Origin: SHZL01 sp963784425
GTDB taxonomy: Bacteria > Pseudomonadota > Gammaproteobacteria > Xanthomonadales > SZUA-36
Direction of reading: 5' to 3'
Assembly (NCBI GenBank): GCA_963784425.1
Contig: CAWARM010000010.1
Span: 248,001-312,000, forward strand
DNA length: 64,000 bases
Part shown: piece by piece, positions 54,263 to 62,967 of the stretch
Layout of the letters: each line of letters opens with the position of its first letter
How positions within the stretch are numbered: position 1 is the stretch's first letter
The notes under the pieces: generated by a model
Seen by the model: the letters and a program-made list of their open reading frames with translations, nothing else
What the model was told of the DNA's origin: nothing
Database searches by the model: none
Position numbers and translations under genes: made by a program

Positions 54263-55321
54263 ATGATTGAACCGTATAACGCCGTCGGCCTGATACCCAC
54301 TGTGTGGGGCATCAGCAAACGTGCGGACATTTTTCGCAATATCGAGCATCACCGCCATATCATCAAGGCAGCATTGTGGCTTTCCGATCTCGACTTCCCG
54401 GTGAAACTGATCATTCTGCCCGAGGGTGCGCTGCAGGGTTTCAATGACGAAGTGCTGGACACGGATCATGCCGAATTCGCCAATACCTGTGCGATCGACA
54501 TCCCGGGACCAGAGACTGAAGCGCTGGGTGAGATCGCCAGGGAGTGGGGCGTGCACATCATGGCCCAGGCCAAGGCCCGTCACCCGGATTTCCCTGACCG
54601 CTTCTTCAACATGGGCTTCATCATTGATGATAAGGGCAAGGTGATCCTTGTACACCACAAAACGGTGCCATTGCTGCCCGTGGAACACTCCATGACCCCG
54701 CACGACGTGTTCGACTGGTGGATCGAAAAGTACGGGCGCAATCTCGACGCGTTCTGGCCGGTGGTGGACACCCCGCTGGGCCGCATGGGTATCATGATGG
54801 CCAATGAAGGTTCTTATCCGGAAAACGCCCGCGGGCTGGCGATGAATGGCTGCGAGCTCGCCTATCGCGCATCCATTCCGCACCCGGCCTCTTCCAACGA
54901 TTACTTTGAGATCCAGAACCGCGCCCGCGCCCTGGACAACAACATGTTCGTGGTGGCGCCCAATATGGGCACCTATTACCTGACCCAGGAATCCGAAACC
55001 CCGATCGACGCCTTTGGCGGCGGATCAATGATCGTGAACTACCGTGGCCAGATCGTTGGCAAGCAGTCCTACAGCGGCGTTTCGACGTTTGTCTCAGGGC
55101 CTATCGATATCGCTGCGCTGCGCTATCATCGCTGCAACTCCAAGTGGACCAACTGGATGAAGGACCTGAAAAACGAGATGTACCAGATTATCTACGAGCA
55201 AGCGATTTATCCAAAGAATCTGTACCAGGACAGCGCACCCATGAAGCACGCAGAGTACGCCGAGAAGGTCACGCAACGGCAGATCGCGTTGATGGTGGAA
55301 AAAGGCATCTGGAAAAAGTAA
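54263..55321 (+). CDS. nitrilase-superfamily protein with Ala at catalytic Cys position
   Basis: The 352-residue protein is a carbon-nitrogen hydrolase-fold member with catalytic-type Glu54 (LPEGALQGF) and Lys133 (HHKTVP), but the nucleophile position reads Ala180 (MMANEGSYPE) instead of Cys. Its paralogue at 60012 has CMDGSFPE at the same place, so the change is real in this copy (codon GCC, two base changes from TGC). It may be inactive, a regulatory subunit, or use another nucleophile. It is inside the operon between the cupin and the aldehyde dehydrogenase. Confidence 0.82.
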   Translation: MIEPYNAVGLIPTVWGISKRADIFRNIEHHRHIIKAALWLSDLDFPVKLIILPEGALQGFNDEVLDTDHAEFANTCAIDIPGPETEALGEIAREWGVHIMAQAKARHPDFPDRFFNMGFIIDDKGKVILVHHKTVPLLPVEHSMTPHDVFDWWIEKYGRNLDAFWPVVDTPLGRMGIMMANEGSYPENARGLAMNGCELAYRASIPHPASSNDYFEIQNRARALDNNMFVVAPNMGTYYLTQESETPIDAFGGGSMIVNYRGQIVGKQSYSGVSTFVSGPIDIAALRYHRCNSKWTNWMKDLKNEMYQIIYEQAIYPKNLYQDSAPMKHAEYAEKVTQRQIALMVEKGIWKK

Positions 55322-55337
55322 ACCGCAGGAGACCCGC

Positions 55338-56772
55338 ATGAACAAAATCAAGCAAACTGAGCTGTGGATCGGTGGTGAACATGTTGCCCCCTCTTCCGGC
55401 AAATATTTCGACGATCTCAATCCGGATGACAACACGGTCTACTCGCGGGTCGCCAGCGGGACCGCCGAAGATATGGACAAGGCAGTAAAGACTGCCCATG
55501 CAGGCTTTCAAAAACAATCAACACTGGCTGGCCGCGGACCGCGAGAGATGGTTGAGCAAGGCCGCCGAACTGGTCGAGCGCGACCGCCAGGACTACATCG
55601 ATATTCTGGTTGACGAGGTGGGTTCGCCCCTGTTCAAGGCGCAATTTGAGGTCAACTATTGCATCAATGGCCTGCGTGCCGCAGCCGGTGTGCCGCGAAC
55701 CCTGAAAGGCGAAGTGATCCCCTCGGATATGCCGGGGGCGTTCAGCATGGCGGTGCGTGAACCGGTCGGCGTGGTGGCTGGCATCTCGCCCTTCAATGTG
55801 CCGCTGTTGAAAGTCACCAAGCAGGGAGCCATGCCGATCGCCACTGGTAATGCCACGGTACACCTGCCCTCGGAATTCGCCTCCCAGGTGGCACTGCGCT
55901 TTGCGCAGACCCTGCATGAGGCCGGTGTGCCGGCGGGACTGTTCAACGTAGTCACCGGCAATCCATTCGACATTGGTGACGTGCTGACCACTCATCCGCT
56001 GGTGCATAGCATCAGCTTCTGCGGTTCGCCGCGGATCGGCAAGCACGTAGCAGAGCTGGCGGCGAAAAACCTGAAGCCGGTCACGCTGGAATTGGGTGGC
56101 AAAAGCCCGCTGCTGGTACTGGCCGATGCCGATATTGATGAGGCGGTGCAGGCCGCCCACCTGAGCATCTTCTTTTTCCAGGGCCAGGCTTGCATGGGCG
56201 CAAGCCGGATCTTCCTGCAGCGCGCCATCGCCGATGAATTCACCGAAAAGTTCAAGGCTGCGGCGCTCAACTCGAAAATGGCGAATTTGCGCCATATCGG
56301 GACATCCATTGGTCCCATCATCAGCGAACGGCAACGCGAGCGCGTCAAACACCACATCGAGGATGCCCGTGGCAAGGGGGCGGAAATTCTGACCGGTGGC
56401 GGCTGGGTAGGCAACCGCTGTCAGCCCACTATCCTCAGGGGTGTGACCGAAGGCATGGAGGTGTTCCGCAACGAAACCTTCGGGCCGGTCACCGCGCTGT
56501 ATACCTTCGATAATGTCGAGGAGGCCATGCAGCAGGCCAACGACACCGAGTACGGGCTGAGCTTCTCGATTTTTACCCGGGATATCGATACTGCATTCAG
56601 ACTTGCCCGTCAGGCCGAATCAGGCATGGTGCATATCAATCGCGCCACCATCCAGGACGAACCCCACGTGCCCTTTGGCGGGCAGGGGCTGAGCGGTTTC
56701 GGCCGGGAAGGAACGACGGCGGACCTGGATGTGATGACGCAGTGGAAGTGGATCACTATCCGTATGTCCTGA
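55338..56772 (+). CDS. aldehyde dehydrogenase, frameshifted
   Basis: NAD(P)-dependent aldehyde oxidation is indicated by SPFNVPLLKVTKQ (oxyanion Asn), LELGGKSPLLVL with catalytic Glu, and the nucleophile Cys in GQACMGASR. The start at 55338 has a GCAGGAGAC site. A run of five A at 55510-55514 has one extra base; joining the two frames gives AGFQNNQHWLAADRERW and about 477 residues. Relatives oxidise benzaldehyde- or vanillin-type substrates. In the operon it may act on an aldehyde tied to the aldoxime/nitrile pathway. Confidence 0.85.
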
Positions 56773-56793
56773 AATGTCCACCAAGGAGCTCGT

Positions 56794-57861
56794 ATGACAA
56801 CGCAACATCCCAAATTTCGTGCTGCTGCCGTGCAGGCGGCGCCGGTCTTCCTCGACCTGGATGCGTCGATCGATAAAGCCATCGCGCTGATTGCGCAAGC
56901 CGCGAAGGAAGGCGCGCAATTGATTGCCTTTCCGGAAACCTGGCTGCCCGGCTATCCCTTCTTCATCTGGCTCGACTCGCCCGCCTGGGGCATGCAATTC
57001 ATCCAGCGCTACCATGACAATTCGCTGGTTTATGGCACGCCGCAGGCCGAGCGCATCTCGCAGGCTGCAAAAAAGCACCACATCATGGTCGTCATGGGCC
57101 ACAGCGAGCGGGATCATGGAAGTCTGTACATCGCTCAGTGGATCATCGGAGCCGATGGGGAAACGGTTGCGACACGTCGTAAGCTCAAACCGACACATGT
57201 CGAGCGCACCTTGTTTGGGGAAGGCGATGGCAGCGATCTGAACGTGTTCGGTACACCGCTGGGAAGGGTTGGCGCACTGTGCTGCTGGGAGCACCTCCAG
57301 CCCCTGTCGAAATACGCGCTATACGCCCAGAATGAGCAGGTCCACATTGCTTCCTGGCCAAGCTTTTCCCTGTACCGCGGGGGTGCCCATGCCTTGGGCG
57401 CGGAAGTCAACAATGCCGCAAGCCAGATTTACGCCGTTGAGGGCCAGTGCTTCGTAATTGCGCCCTGTGCAACCGTTTCCCAGGAAATGGTGCAGATGCT
57501 GTGCACCGACGAAATGAAAAAGCAATTGTTGGTTGAAGGAGGCGGGTTCGCGCGAATTTACGCGCCCGATGGACAGATGATGCATGCGCCGCTGGCGGAG
57601 AACGAAGAGGGCCTGGTGTATGCCGACCTCGACCTGGGCATGATCTCGCTGGCCAAAGTAGTCGCCGACCCGGCCGGGCATTATTCGCGGCCCGACGTAA
57701 CCCGGTTACTGCTGGACAAGACTCCGGGAGACCGCGTCGTGCTGGCGAACCGTCGTGGCAAGGAGGTCCGCCGCGATGGCGAGGACGAGCCGGCAGTGCC
57801 GATCACGCGCAGTGAACCACAGTCCGCCAAGGCTGCGACGTCTTCGCGCCGGCCAAGCTGA
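56794..57861 (+). CDS. nitrilase
   Basis: The 355-residue enzyme has the full nitrilase triad: Glu49 (FPETWLPGYP), Lys130 (RRKLKPTHVER) and Cys164 (CCWEHLQPL). The long version with ASWPSFSLY and ASQIYAVEGQCFV matches true nitrilases that convert nitriles to acid plus ammonia and form spiral oligomers. The aldoxime dehydratase starts 14 bp later, the same pairing known from Bacillus sp. OxB-1. Substrate (aryl, arylaliphatic or aliphatic) is unknown. Confidence 0.9.
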   Translation: MTTQHPKFRAAAVQAAPVFLDLDASIDKAIALIAQAAKEGAQLIAFPETWLPGYPFFIWLDSPAWGMQFIQRYHDNSLVYGTPQAERISQAAKKHHIMVVMGHSERDHGSLYIAQWIIGADGETVATRRKLKPTHVERTLFGEGDGSDLNVFGTPLGRVGALCCWEHLQPLSKYALYAQNEQVHIASWPSFSLYRGGAHALGAEVNNAASQIYAVEGQCFVIAPCATVSQEMVQMLCTDEMKKQLLVEGGGFARIYAPDGQMMHAPLAENEEGLVYADLDLGMISLAKVVADPAGHYSRPDVTRLLLDKTPGDRVVLANRRGKEVRRDGEDEPAVPITRSEPQSAKAATSSRRPS

Positions 57862-57875
57862 CAGGAAGGCATACC

Positions 57876-58904
57876 ATGGAATCAGCCATTCCCCCGCACC
57901 TGCGTGTTGACCGCTCGCGCACTCGCCGCATAACCGATGACTACGCACCGCCATACCCTTCCTTTGTGGCGCGTCACAAGCCCAGCGTCAAGCGGGTGGT
58001 CATGGCGTATTTCGGTGTGCAGTACCCGGGTGAAGTGTCGACTCACGTGGCCGCAGCCTTGCGGCGCATCGCAGCAGCTTTTACCGCGGCCAATGCCCCC
58101 GGCCACTGGGATCGTGCGTCGTATGTCGATGAAGCCGGTTTCACCAATATCATTTCGATTGCGTATTGGGATGCGCCGGCCAGCTTCGATGCATGGTTTG
58201 CTATTCATGGCCGCGACTGGACCGCCGATTCACGGGTCGGCGAGGGTCTCGGTTATTTCATCGAAGTGCTGCGGCCTGCGGTGGAGCGTTACGAGACGCT
58301 GTTTTCGGCCACCGATCGGCCCGAAGGTATTGCCGTTTTGGCCGACAGCATGAGCGACATGGTGCAGGAGCATGCCTACTGGGGTGGTGCGCGGGATCGC
58401 ATACCTCTGTCACAAACCGATGAACTGGCGCCAACCGGAATGCCGCGGATTGTTACTGAAGGCGCGCGCCGCCGCGTGTTGCCGCTCGGCAATCTGTGCC
58501 TGATCCGCTCGGGCCAGGACTGGGGGGACACCGAGGCCGACGAGCTCCACATGTACCAGCATGAGGTGGAACCGGTGCTGCGCGAAGGCATGGAGTTTTT
58601 GCGTGATGACGGGCTGGCCATTGGCTGCTTTGCCAATCGCTATATGCGCGTGATAGGCGCTGACGGCGCGCCAGTCGACAAGAGCTTCGGTATGAGCTGG
58701 TGGAAGAGCCTGGCAGCACTCGAGCGCTGGTCCGAGTCGCACCCAACGCATTTGGCAATTTTTGCTGCTGCGATGAAATACCTGCAGAAACTTGGCCCGG
58801 CCGCCAGGCTCAAGCTCTACCATGAAGTGACTGTTGCAGCGGCTGACGAGCAGTTTTTTGAGTACTTAAATTGTCACGGCCGCACCGGGATGTTGCGGGC
58901 TTAG
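57876..58904 (+). CDS. oxd: aldoxime dehydratase (phenylacetaldoxime dehydratase family)
   Basis: This 342-residue heme enzyme converts an aldoxime to a nitrile and water. Family marks are the N-terminal AIPPHLRVDRSRTRRI, a dimeric alpha-beta-barrel-like middle and, near the end, SHPTHLAIF (His292) and LKLYHEV (His316), which correspond to the proximal heme ligand and the catalytic His, followed by FFEYLNCHGRTGML. It is the last gene of the rightward operon and overlaps the end of the convergent nitrilase by 4 bp. Confidence 0.92.
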   Translation: MESAIPPHLRVDRSRTRRITDDYAPPYPSFVARHKPSVKRVVMAYFGVQYPGEVSTHVAAALRRIAAAFTAANAPGHWDRASYVDEAGFTNIISIAYWDAPASFDAWFAIHGRDWTADSRVGEGLGYFIEVLRPAVERYETLFSATDRPEGIAVLADSMSDMVQEHAYWGGARDRIPLSQTDELAPTGMPRIVTEGARRRVLPLGNLCLIRSGQDWGDTEADELHMYQHEVEPVLREGMEFLRDDGLAIGCFANRYMRVIGADGAPVDKSFGMSWWKSLAALERWSESHPTHLAIFAAAMKYLQKLGPAARLKLYHEVTVAAADEQFFEYLNCHGRTGMLRA

Positions 58905-60010
58905 TTTGCAATATTCTCGATTGCTGCCCCGAGTTCCCCTTTTTCCAGATCGTGGTGTGCAGCGGCCCGCGCCAGCTCCTTGCCGGACATTCTGTGTAAG
59001 GCATCGGCTGCTCTGTCAGCCAGCGAAGGGTCTCCCGATTTCAGGTACTGCAAGCGCACGATATCCGGGCGGGCATAGTGCCCAACCGTGTCAATGATCG
59101 CTTTCCACACCTTGATCATGTCCGCCTGGCAATCTGCATAAATGATGGTGTCACCTGATGTGGGCGGAACCAGCGGGATTCCCAGTGGAGCAACAATCTG
59201 GCTTCCTCCATGTGCATAACCCAGGTTGACGTGATCACGCAGCGGGAAATTCGCCGGAAGATCGCCGGGTGTCATGTAGCCACACGCAGAAAGGACAAAC
59301 GCCCCGGCTTCCATGGCGTGAGCCCTCGTCATGGTGTGGCCCCAGAAGAATTTTCCTTCCAGGTCGGGTTCCTCAAGTTTGGGCCCGGTATGCAGCGAGA
59401 AAGCGCCGGGAAAGACTGAAATGTGAAAATCTTCCCCCTGGTCAATCATCCGCGCGCGGATCAAGGGCATCAGGTGTTCGCCGCAGATCAAGCCACCGAT
59501 GCGCCCGATATCGGTCTCGTAACTGACGAGATCGCTACCATCGCCGGGACCCCAGATGGCCCTCTCGACGAACGTTGGAACGGTTTTTCTGTGGCTCCCC
59601 AGGATCTTGCCGCTGCGATCGATGAACAGCAGGGTGTTGTAAATGGTATGGGCTCCACGCCGCGAATCCAGCTCGTTGCACCCAATCACCACGTGCGTAT
59701 TGGCTTTGTATGCCGCCTGGCAAAGCACGTCGGTGTCTTCACTGGGAATGATGAGAGCGCTGTCATAAAACTGAATCCGCGTTGGAATCCATTCCTGCAG
59801 GTTTGATCCCCACCCTTCGTCCCAATAGGGGTAACCGGACAACCAGGTTTCGGTGAATGCCACCAGTTCTGCGCCCTGGGCGGCAGCCTCGGCGATCTTG
59901 AGGCAGGCTCGCTCTATGCTCTTCTCGCGATCGAAGTACACCGGCGAAGTCTGCACGACAGCAACCTTAACGCTGCTGCGACCGCCCAGAACTTTGTCCT
60001 TTGGTTTCAT
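58901..60010 (-). CDS. nitrilase-superfamily hydrolase
   Basis: ATG 60010 is chosen because it follows GGGAAATAGC one base after the upstream stop; a longer frame would overlap the neighbour. The 369-residue protein has Glu54 (FTETWLSGYP), Lys142 (RKTVP) and Cys176 (LICGEHLMPL), the full triad. It is closer to the nitrilase and cyanide-hydratase group than to the amidase-like pair, but it is not a copy of the 56794 gene. It ends the leftward operon. Confidence 0.85.
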   Translation of the reverse strand: MKPKDKVLGGRSSVKVAVVQTSPVYFDREKSIERACLKIAEAAAQGAELVAFTETWLSGYPYWDEGWGSNLQEWIPTRIQFYDSALIIPSEDTDVLCQAAYKANTHVVIGCNELDSRRGAHTIYNTLLFIDRSGKILGSHRKTVPTFVERAIWGPGDGSDLVSYETDIGRIGGLICGEHLMPLIRARMIDQGEDFHISVFPGAFSLHTGPKLEEPDLEGKFFWGHTMTRAHAMEAGAFVLSACGYMTPGDLPANFPLRDHVNLGYAHGGSQIVAPLGIPLVPPTSGDTIIYADCQADMIKVWKAIIDTVGHYARPDIVRLQYLKSGDPSLADRAADALHRMSGKELARAAAHHDLEKGELGAAIENIAN

Positions 60011-60011
60011 G

Positions 60012-61091
60012 CTATTTCCCTTTTTTCTTAGCATACGCGGGGCGCTGGTATATTCCCCTGGACACCATTTTCTTCATTACTCCACGGCGTATTTCATCGT
60101 GATCCGCATGCTTTCCGGGGTGGGCTTTCAATCCCAAATTCCTGGGATACAGAGGCTGGTCATAAATGCAGCGGAACTGCTCGGTGCGCAGATCCCTCAG
60201 CCAATTGCCCCACAGTGACCGGGTCCTGTATTGGCGCAGAGCCTCAATATCGATAATGGCTCCCGCGTAGGAGGGGCCCGCTCCATAGCTATGCTCTGAC
60301 AATATTCTGCCTTGGTAATCTACAATCATCGACTTGCCGCCGAAGGTATCAAAGGGATCGGCAGATTCGGGTGTCAGGAAGTAGTTGGCCGGGTTGGGCG
60401 CCACCACGAAGCAGGTGTTGTCCAGGGCGCGGGCGCGATTCTGGATTTCCCACAGTCCGTTTGCCACGTAAGGCTCGGGATAGGCGGGGCGATAGAGGAC
60501 TTCGGCGCCGTTCATTGCCAGGCCGCGGGCCGTCTCCGGAAACGATCCATCCATGCAAACGACACAGCCTATCTTTCCAATATCCGTGTCAACCACCGGG
60601 AAGAATGCATCCAGGCCGTCGCCATAAAGCTCTACCCAACGATCCCAAACATCGTGTGGCACGGTGGAGTGTTCGCGCGCGAATACCTGTAGCTTGTGAC
60701 TCGTGAGTATCACTTCGCCTTGTGGCGAAATCACAAATGCAGCATTAAAAAATTTCTTCGGGAATTTGGGATGCTTTACCTTGGCCTGGGCAATGATGTA
60801 CGTGTCGTGTTGCCTGGCCTTTCGCGCCAGCGCTTCGGTCTCTTTGCCGGGGATATCCAGCGCCATTTCCGTGGCGTATTTCTCATGATCCCAATCGAAG
60901 ACTTCGTCGGTGAAGCCCTGCAGGCATCCCTCCGGAATGCAAATGAGACGCACCGGCAAATCGATTGCGCTCAACCAGCAGGCGGCGTCGATCAGTTCCG
61001 AAATATGCGCGATGTTTGCCATCACTTGTGAACGTCGCATGCAACCGCGTATCGTCGGCTGAAGCGCCAGAGCCATATATTGTTCGATCAT
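60012..61091 (-). CDS. nitrilase-superfamily carbon-nitrogen hydrolase, paralogue of 54263
   Basis: The 359-residue protein aligns with the 54263 protein over its length, sharing IPEGCLQGF (Glu54), SHK (Lys133) and the downstream NRARALDNTCFVVAPN segment, but has the nucleophile Cys179 (VVCMDGSFPE). It is therefore the probably active partner of that pair. It lies between an MFS transporter and another nitrilase on the leftward operon. Confidence 0.85.
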   Translation of the reverse strand: MIEQYMALALQPTIRGCMRRSQVMANIAHISELIDAACWLSAIDLPVRLICIPEGCLQGFTDEVFDWDHEKYATEMALDIPGKETEALARKARQHDTYIIAQAKVKHPKFPKKFFNAAFVISPQGEVILTSHKLQVFAREHSTVPHDVWDRWVELYGDGLDAFFPVVDTDIGKIGCVVCMDGSFPETARGLAMNGAEVLYRPAYPEPYVANGLWEIQNRARALDNTCFVVAPNPANYFLTPESADPFDTFGGKSMIVDYQGRILSEHSYGAGPSYAGAIIDIEALRQYRTRSLWGNWLRDLRTEQFRCIYDQPLYPRNLGLKAHPGKHADHDEIRRGVMKKMVSRGIYQRPAYAKKKGK

Positions 61092-61227
61092 TGAAGTGTT
61101 TCCTATGTTCTGCCTTGGATCGAGGTGGCTAAATTACAAACTAACCAGTGTGCCCAAAAAGTCCGGCAACTTCATTTCATACCCGGCACAATACTGTGTC
61201 AAGGCTAACGCGACCTTCGCACCTGAC

Positions 61228-62556
61228 CTACATCACATTCTCATTGACTGTCCTGCGGAATTGTTTCAATCCAAGAAATAACAGCAACGCACCCGTCAGG
61301 CCTGCCGCGGATGCAATGATCGACATGGAATACCCTACCGCAACGTCATCCTGGAACAGGTAGTCGGTACACAAGGCCACCAGTGTTGACCCGCCGGTAA
61401 TGCCCAGCAGGTTCATGGCTACGAAAAACAGGGCCGTCACCTGCGCACGCATTTGGTTGGGTGCCATTACTTGCAGGGCTGCGGCTGAGGTTGCCATGGG
61501 GAAACTGGCGAAGAACATCCCCAGACCGAAAACCAGGATCGTGCTGTGCAGTTCTCCTATTGAAGAAAATAGTGCGGCAGGAATCACCAGGCCCAGTCCG
61601 CCAACTATTGCGGAGCGGAAAGCAGCATCCGTATAGCCTTTCCTGGTGAAAAAATCGGTTAGCCAGCCGCTAAGCAAAGCACCCGTGGTGTTACTGATCA
61701 GAACCATAGAACCCAGGTACAGGCCCACTTCCTTCGGTGACAGGCCATAATTGCGCATGAAAAATGCCGGTGCCCAGGACAATAATGCGAACAAAGACAA
61801 GGCCAGGAACCCAAAGCCAAGATAGTGGGATGCAAAGGTAATTTTGTGCAGCTTGATATAACTGAGCACTTCCCTGATGGGGTAACCGGCATGTCTCCTG
61901 GTGTGCGCACCCCTGCGCTCAGGATCACGCACAGTCAGTAAAAACAGCGCGGAGATGATGACGCCCGGAATGCCCACCATGAAAAAAGTCATTTGCCACG
62001 GCTTGACAATACCGATGACCGGCACACTGATTTCCCCAAACTGACTTACCCATTCGATGGCCGCACCACCGATGAGATAGGCAAGCCCTGCACCGATAAA
62101 GGACCCAATGGAATATATTCCCAGCGCCAGGCCCAGTTTCGATAGGGGAAATGAATCCGAAATCATTGAATATGCGGCGGGTGATAAAGCCGCTTCACCC
62201 ACGCCGACACCCATCCGTGCTACAAAAAGTTGCCAAAAGCTCCTGGTTAAGCCACACACTGCGGTTGCAATACTCCACACAAAAATCCCGACGGCAATGA
62301 TCAACGGTCGTGATTTGGTGTCCGCCAGGCGCGCGATGGGCAGACCCATGATGGCGTAAAAAATTGCGAAGGCGAGACCATGCAACAAGCTGAATTCAGT
62401 GTCGCTGATGTGCAGGTCGGCGCGTATGGGCTGGACCAGTAAGGCAATGACCTGCCGGTCAATAAACGAGAAAATGTAAGCGACCATGCACAGGACAACG
62501 ATGTACCACGAGTAGGAAAGGGACTGCCCGGTATTCGTGGAATCCGTTTGGCTCAT
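61228..62556 (-). CDS. MFS transporter
   Basis: The 442-residue protein has about 12 transmembrane helices and the major-facilitator motif between helices 2 and 3 (GLPIARLADTKSRP). Similar members move organic acids, sugar phosphates or aromatic compounds. It starts 66 bp after the cupin gene and precedes two nitrilase-family genes on the same strand, so it probably takes up or releases the pathway substrate. Confidence 0.88.
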   Translation of the reverse strand: MSQTDSTNTGQSLSYSWYIVVLCMVAYIFSFIDRQVIALLVQPIRADLHISDTEFSLLHGLAFAIFYAIMGLPIARLADTKSRPLIIAVGIFVWSIATAVCGLTRSFWQLFVARMGVGVGEAALSPAAYSMISDSFPLSKLGLALGIYSIGSFIGAGLAYLIGGAAIEWVSQFGEISVPVIGIVKPWQMTFFMVGIPGVIISALFLLTVRDPERRGAHTRRHAGYPIREVLSYIKLHKITFASHYLGFGFLALSLFALLSWAPAFFMRNYGLSPKEVGLYLGSMVLISNTTGALLSGWLTDFFTRKGYTDAAFRSAIVGGLGLVIPAALFSSIGELHSTILVFGLGMFFASFPMATSAAALQVMAPNQMRAQVTALFFVAMNLLGITGGSTLVALCTDYLFQDDVAVGYSMSIIASAAGLTGALLLFLGLKQFRRTVNENVM

Positions 62557-62622
62557 CGCATTTACCTCTGGTTGATCACTGAAAAAACGTCCCTGGGCAG
62601 TATACCCGTCTCGCGTGCCTGC

Positions 62623-62967
62623 TCAGCGGATCATGTACACCTTGGTGACGGTCTCGTGCACCGTGCACATACCCTTCCAGTCCTGCGCAAAGAAGGCCAC
62701 GGTGTCGGGCGTAATTTCGATGATCTCGCCGCTTTCGTGCACATAGGTGCAGCGCCCTGCAAGGAAGTGGCAGAACTCATCACTTGTGACATGACACAAC
62801 CACTGGCCGGGCGTGCATTTCCAGATACCACATTCGGATTGGCCTCCCGGCCCTCTATGCAACACCTTGCCCGAGGTGTGAGACTCACCCTTGAGCATGG
62901 TCGGGATGATGCCCCAGTCAACGAGATCCGTTTGGGATAAGGGGTTCTTCAAATGCGGAGTGTTCAT
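62623..62967 (-). CDS. cupin-domain protein (EutQ/cupin_3-like)
   Basis: This 114-residue single-domain cupin has GIWKCTPGQWLCHVTSDEFCHFLAGRCTYV with metal-ligand residues and a second strand EITPDTVAFF. Its stop-to-start overlap with the glycosyltransferase-like gene (ATGA at 62964-62967) indicates cotranslation. Function is unknown; family members act on small nitrogen compounds or bind metals. Confidence 0.72.
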   Translation of the reverse strand: MNTPHLKNPLSQTDLVDWGIIPTMLKGESHTSGKVLHRGPGGQSECGIWKCTPGQWLCHVTSDEFCHFLAGRCTYVHESGEIIEITPDTVAFFAQDWKGMCTVHETVTKVYMIR

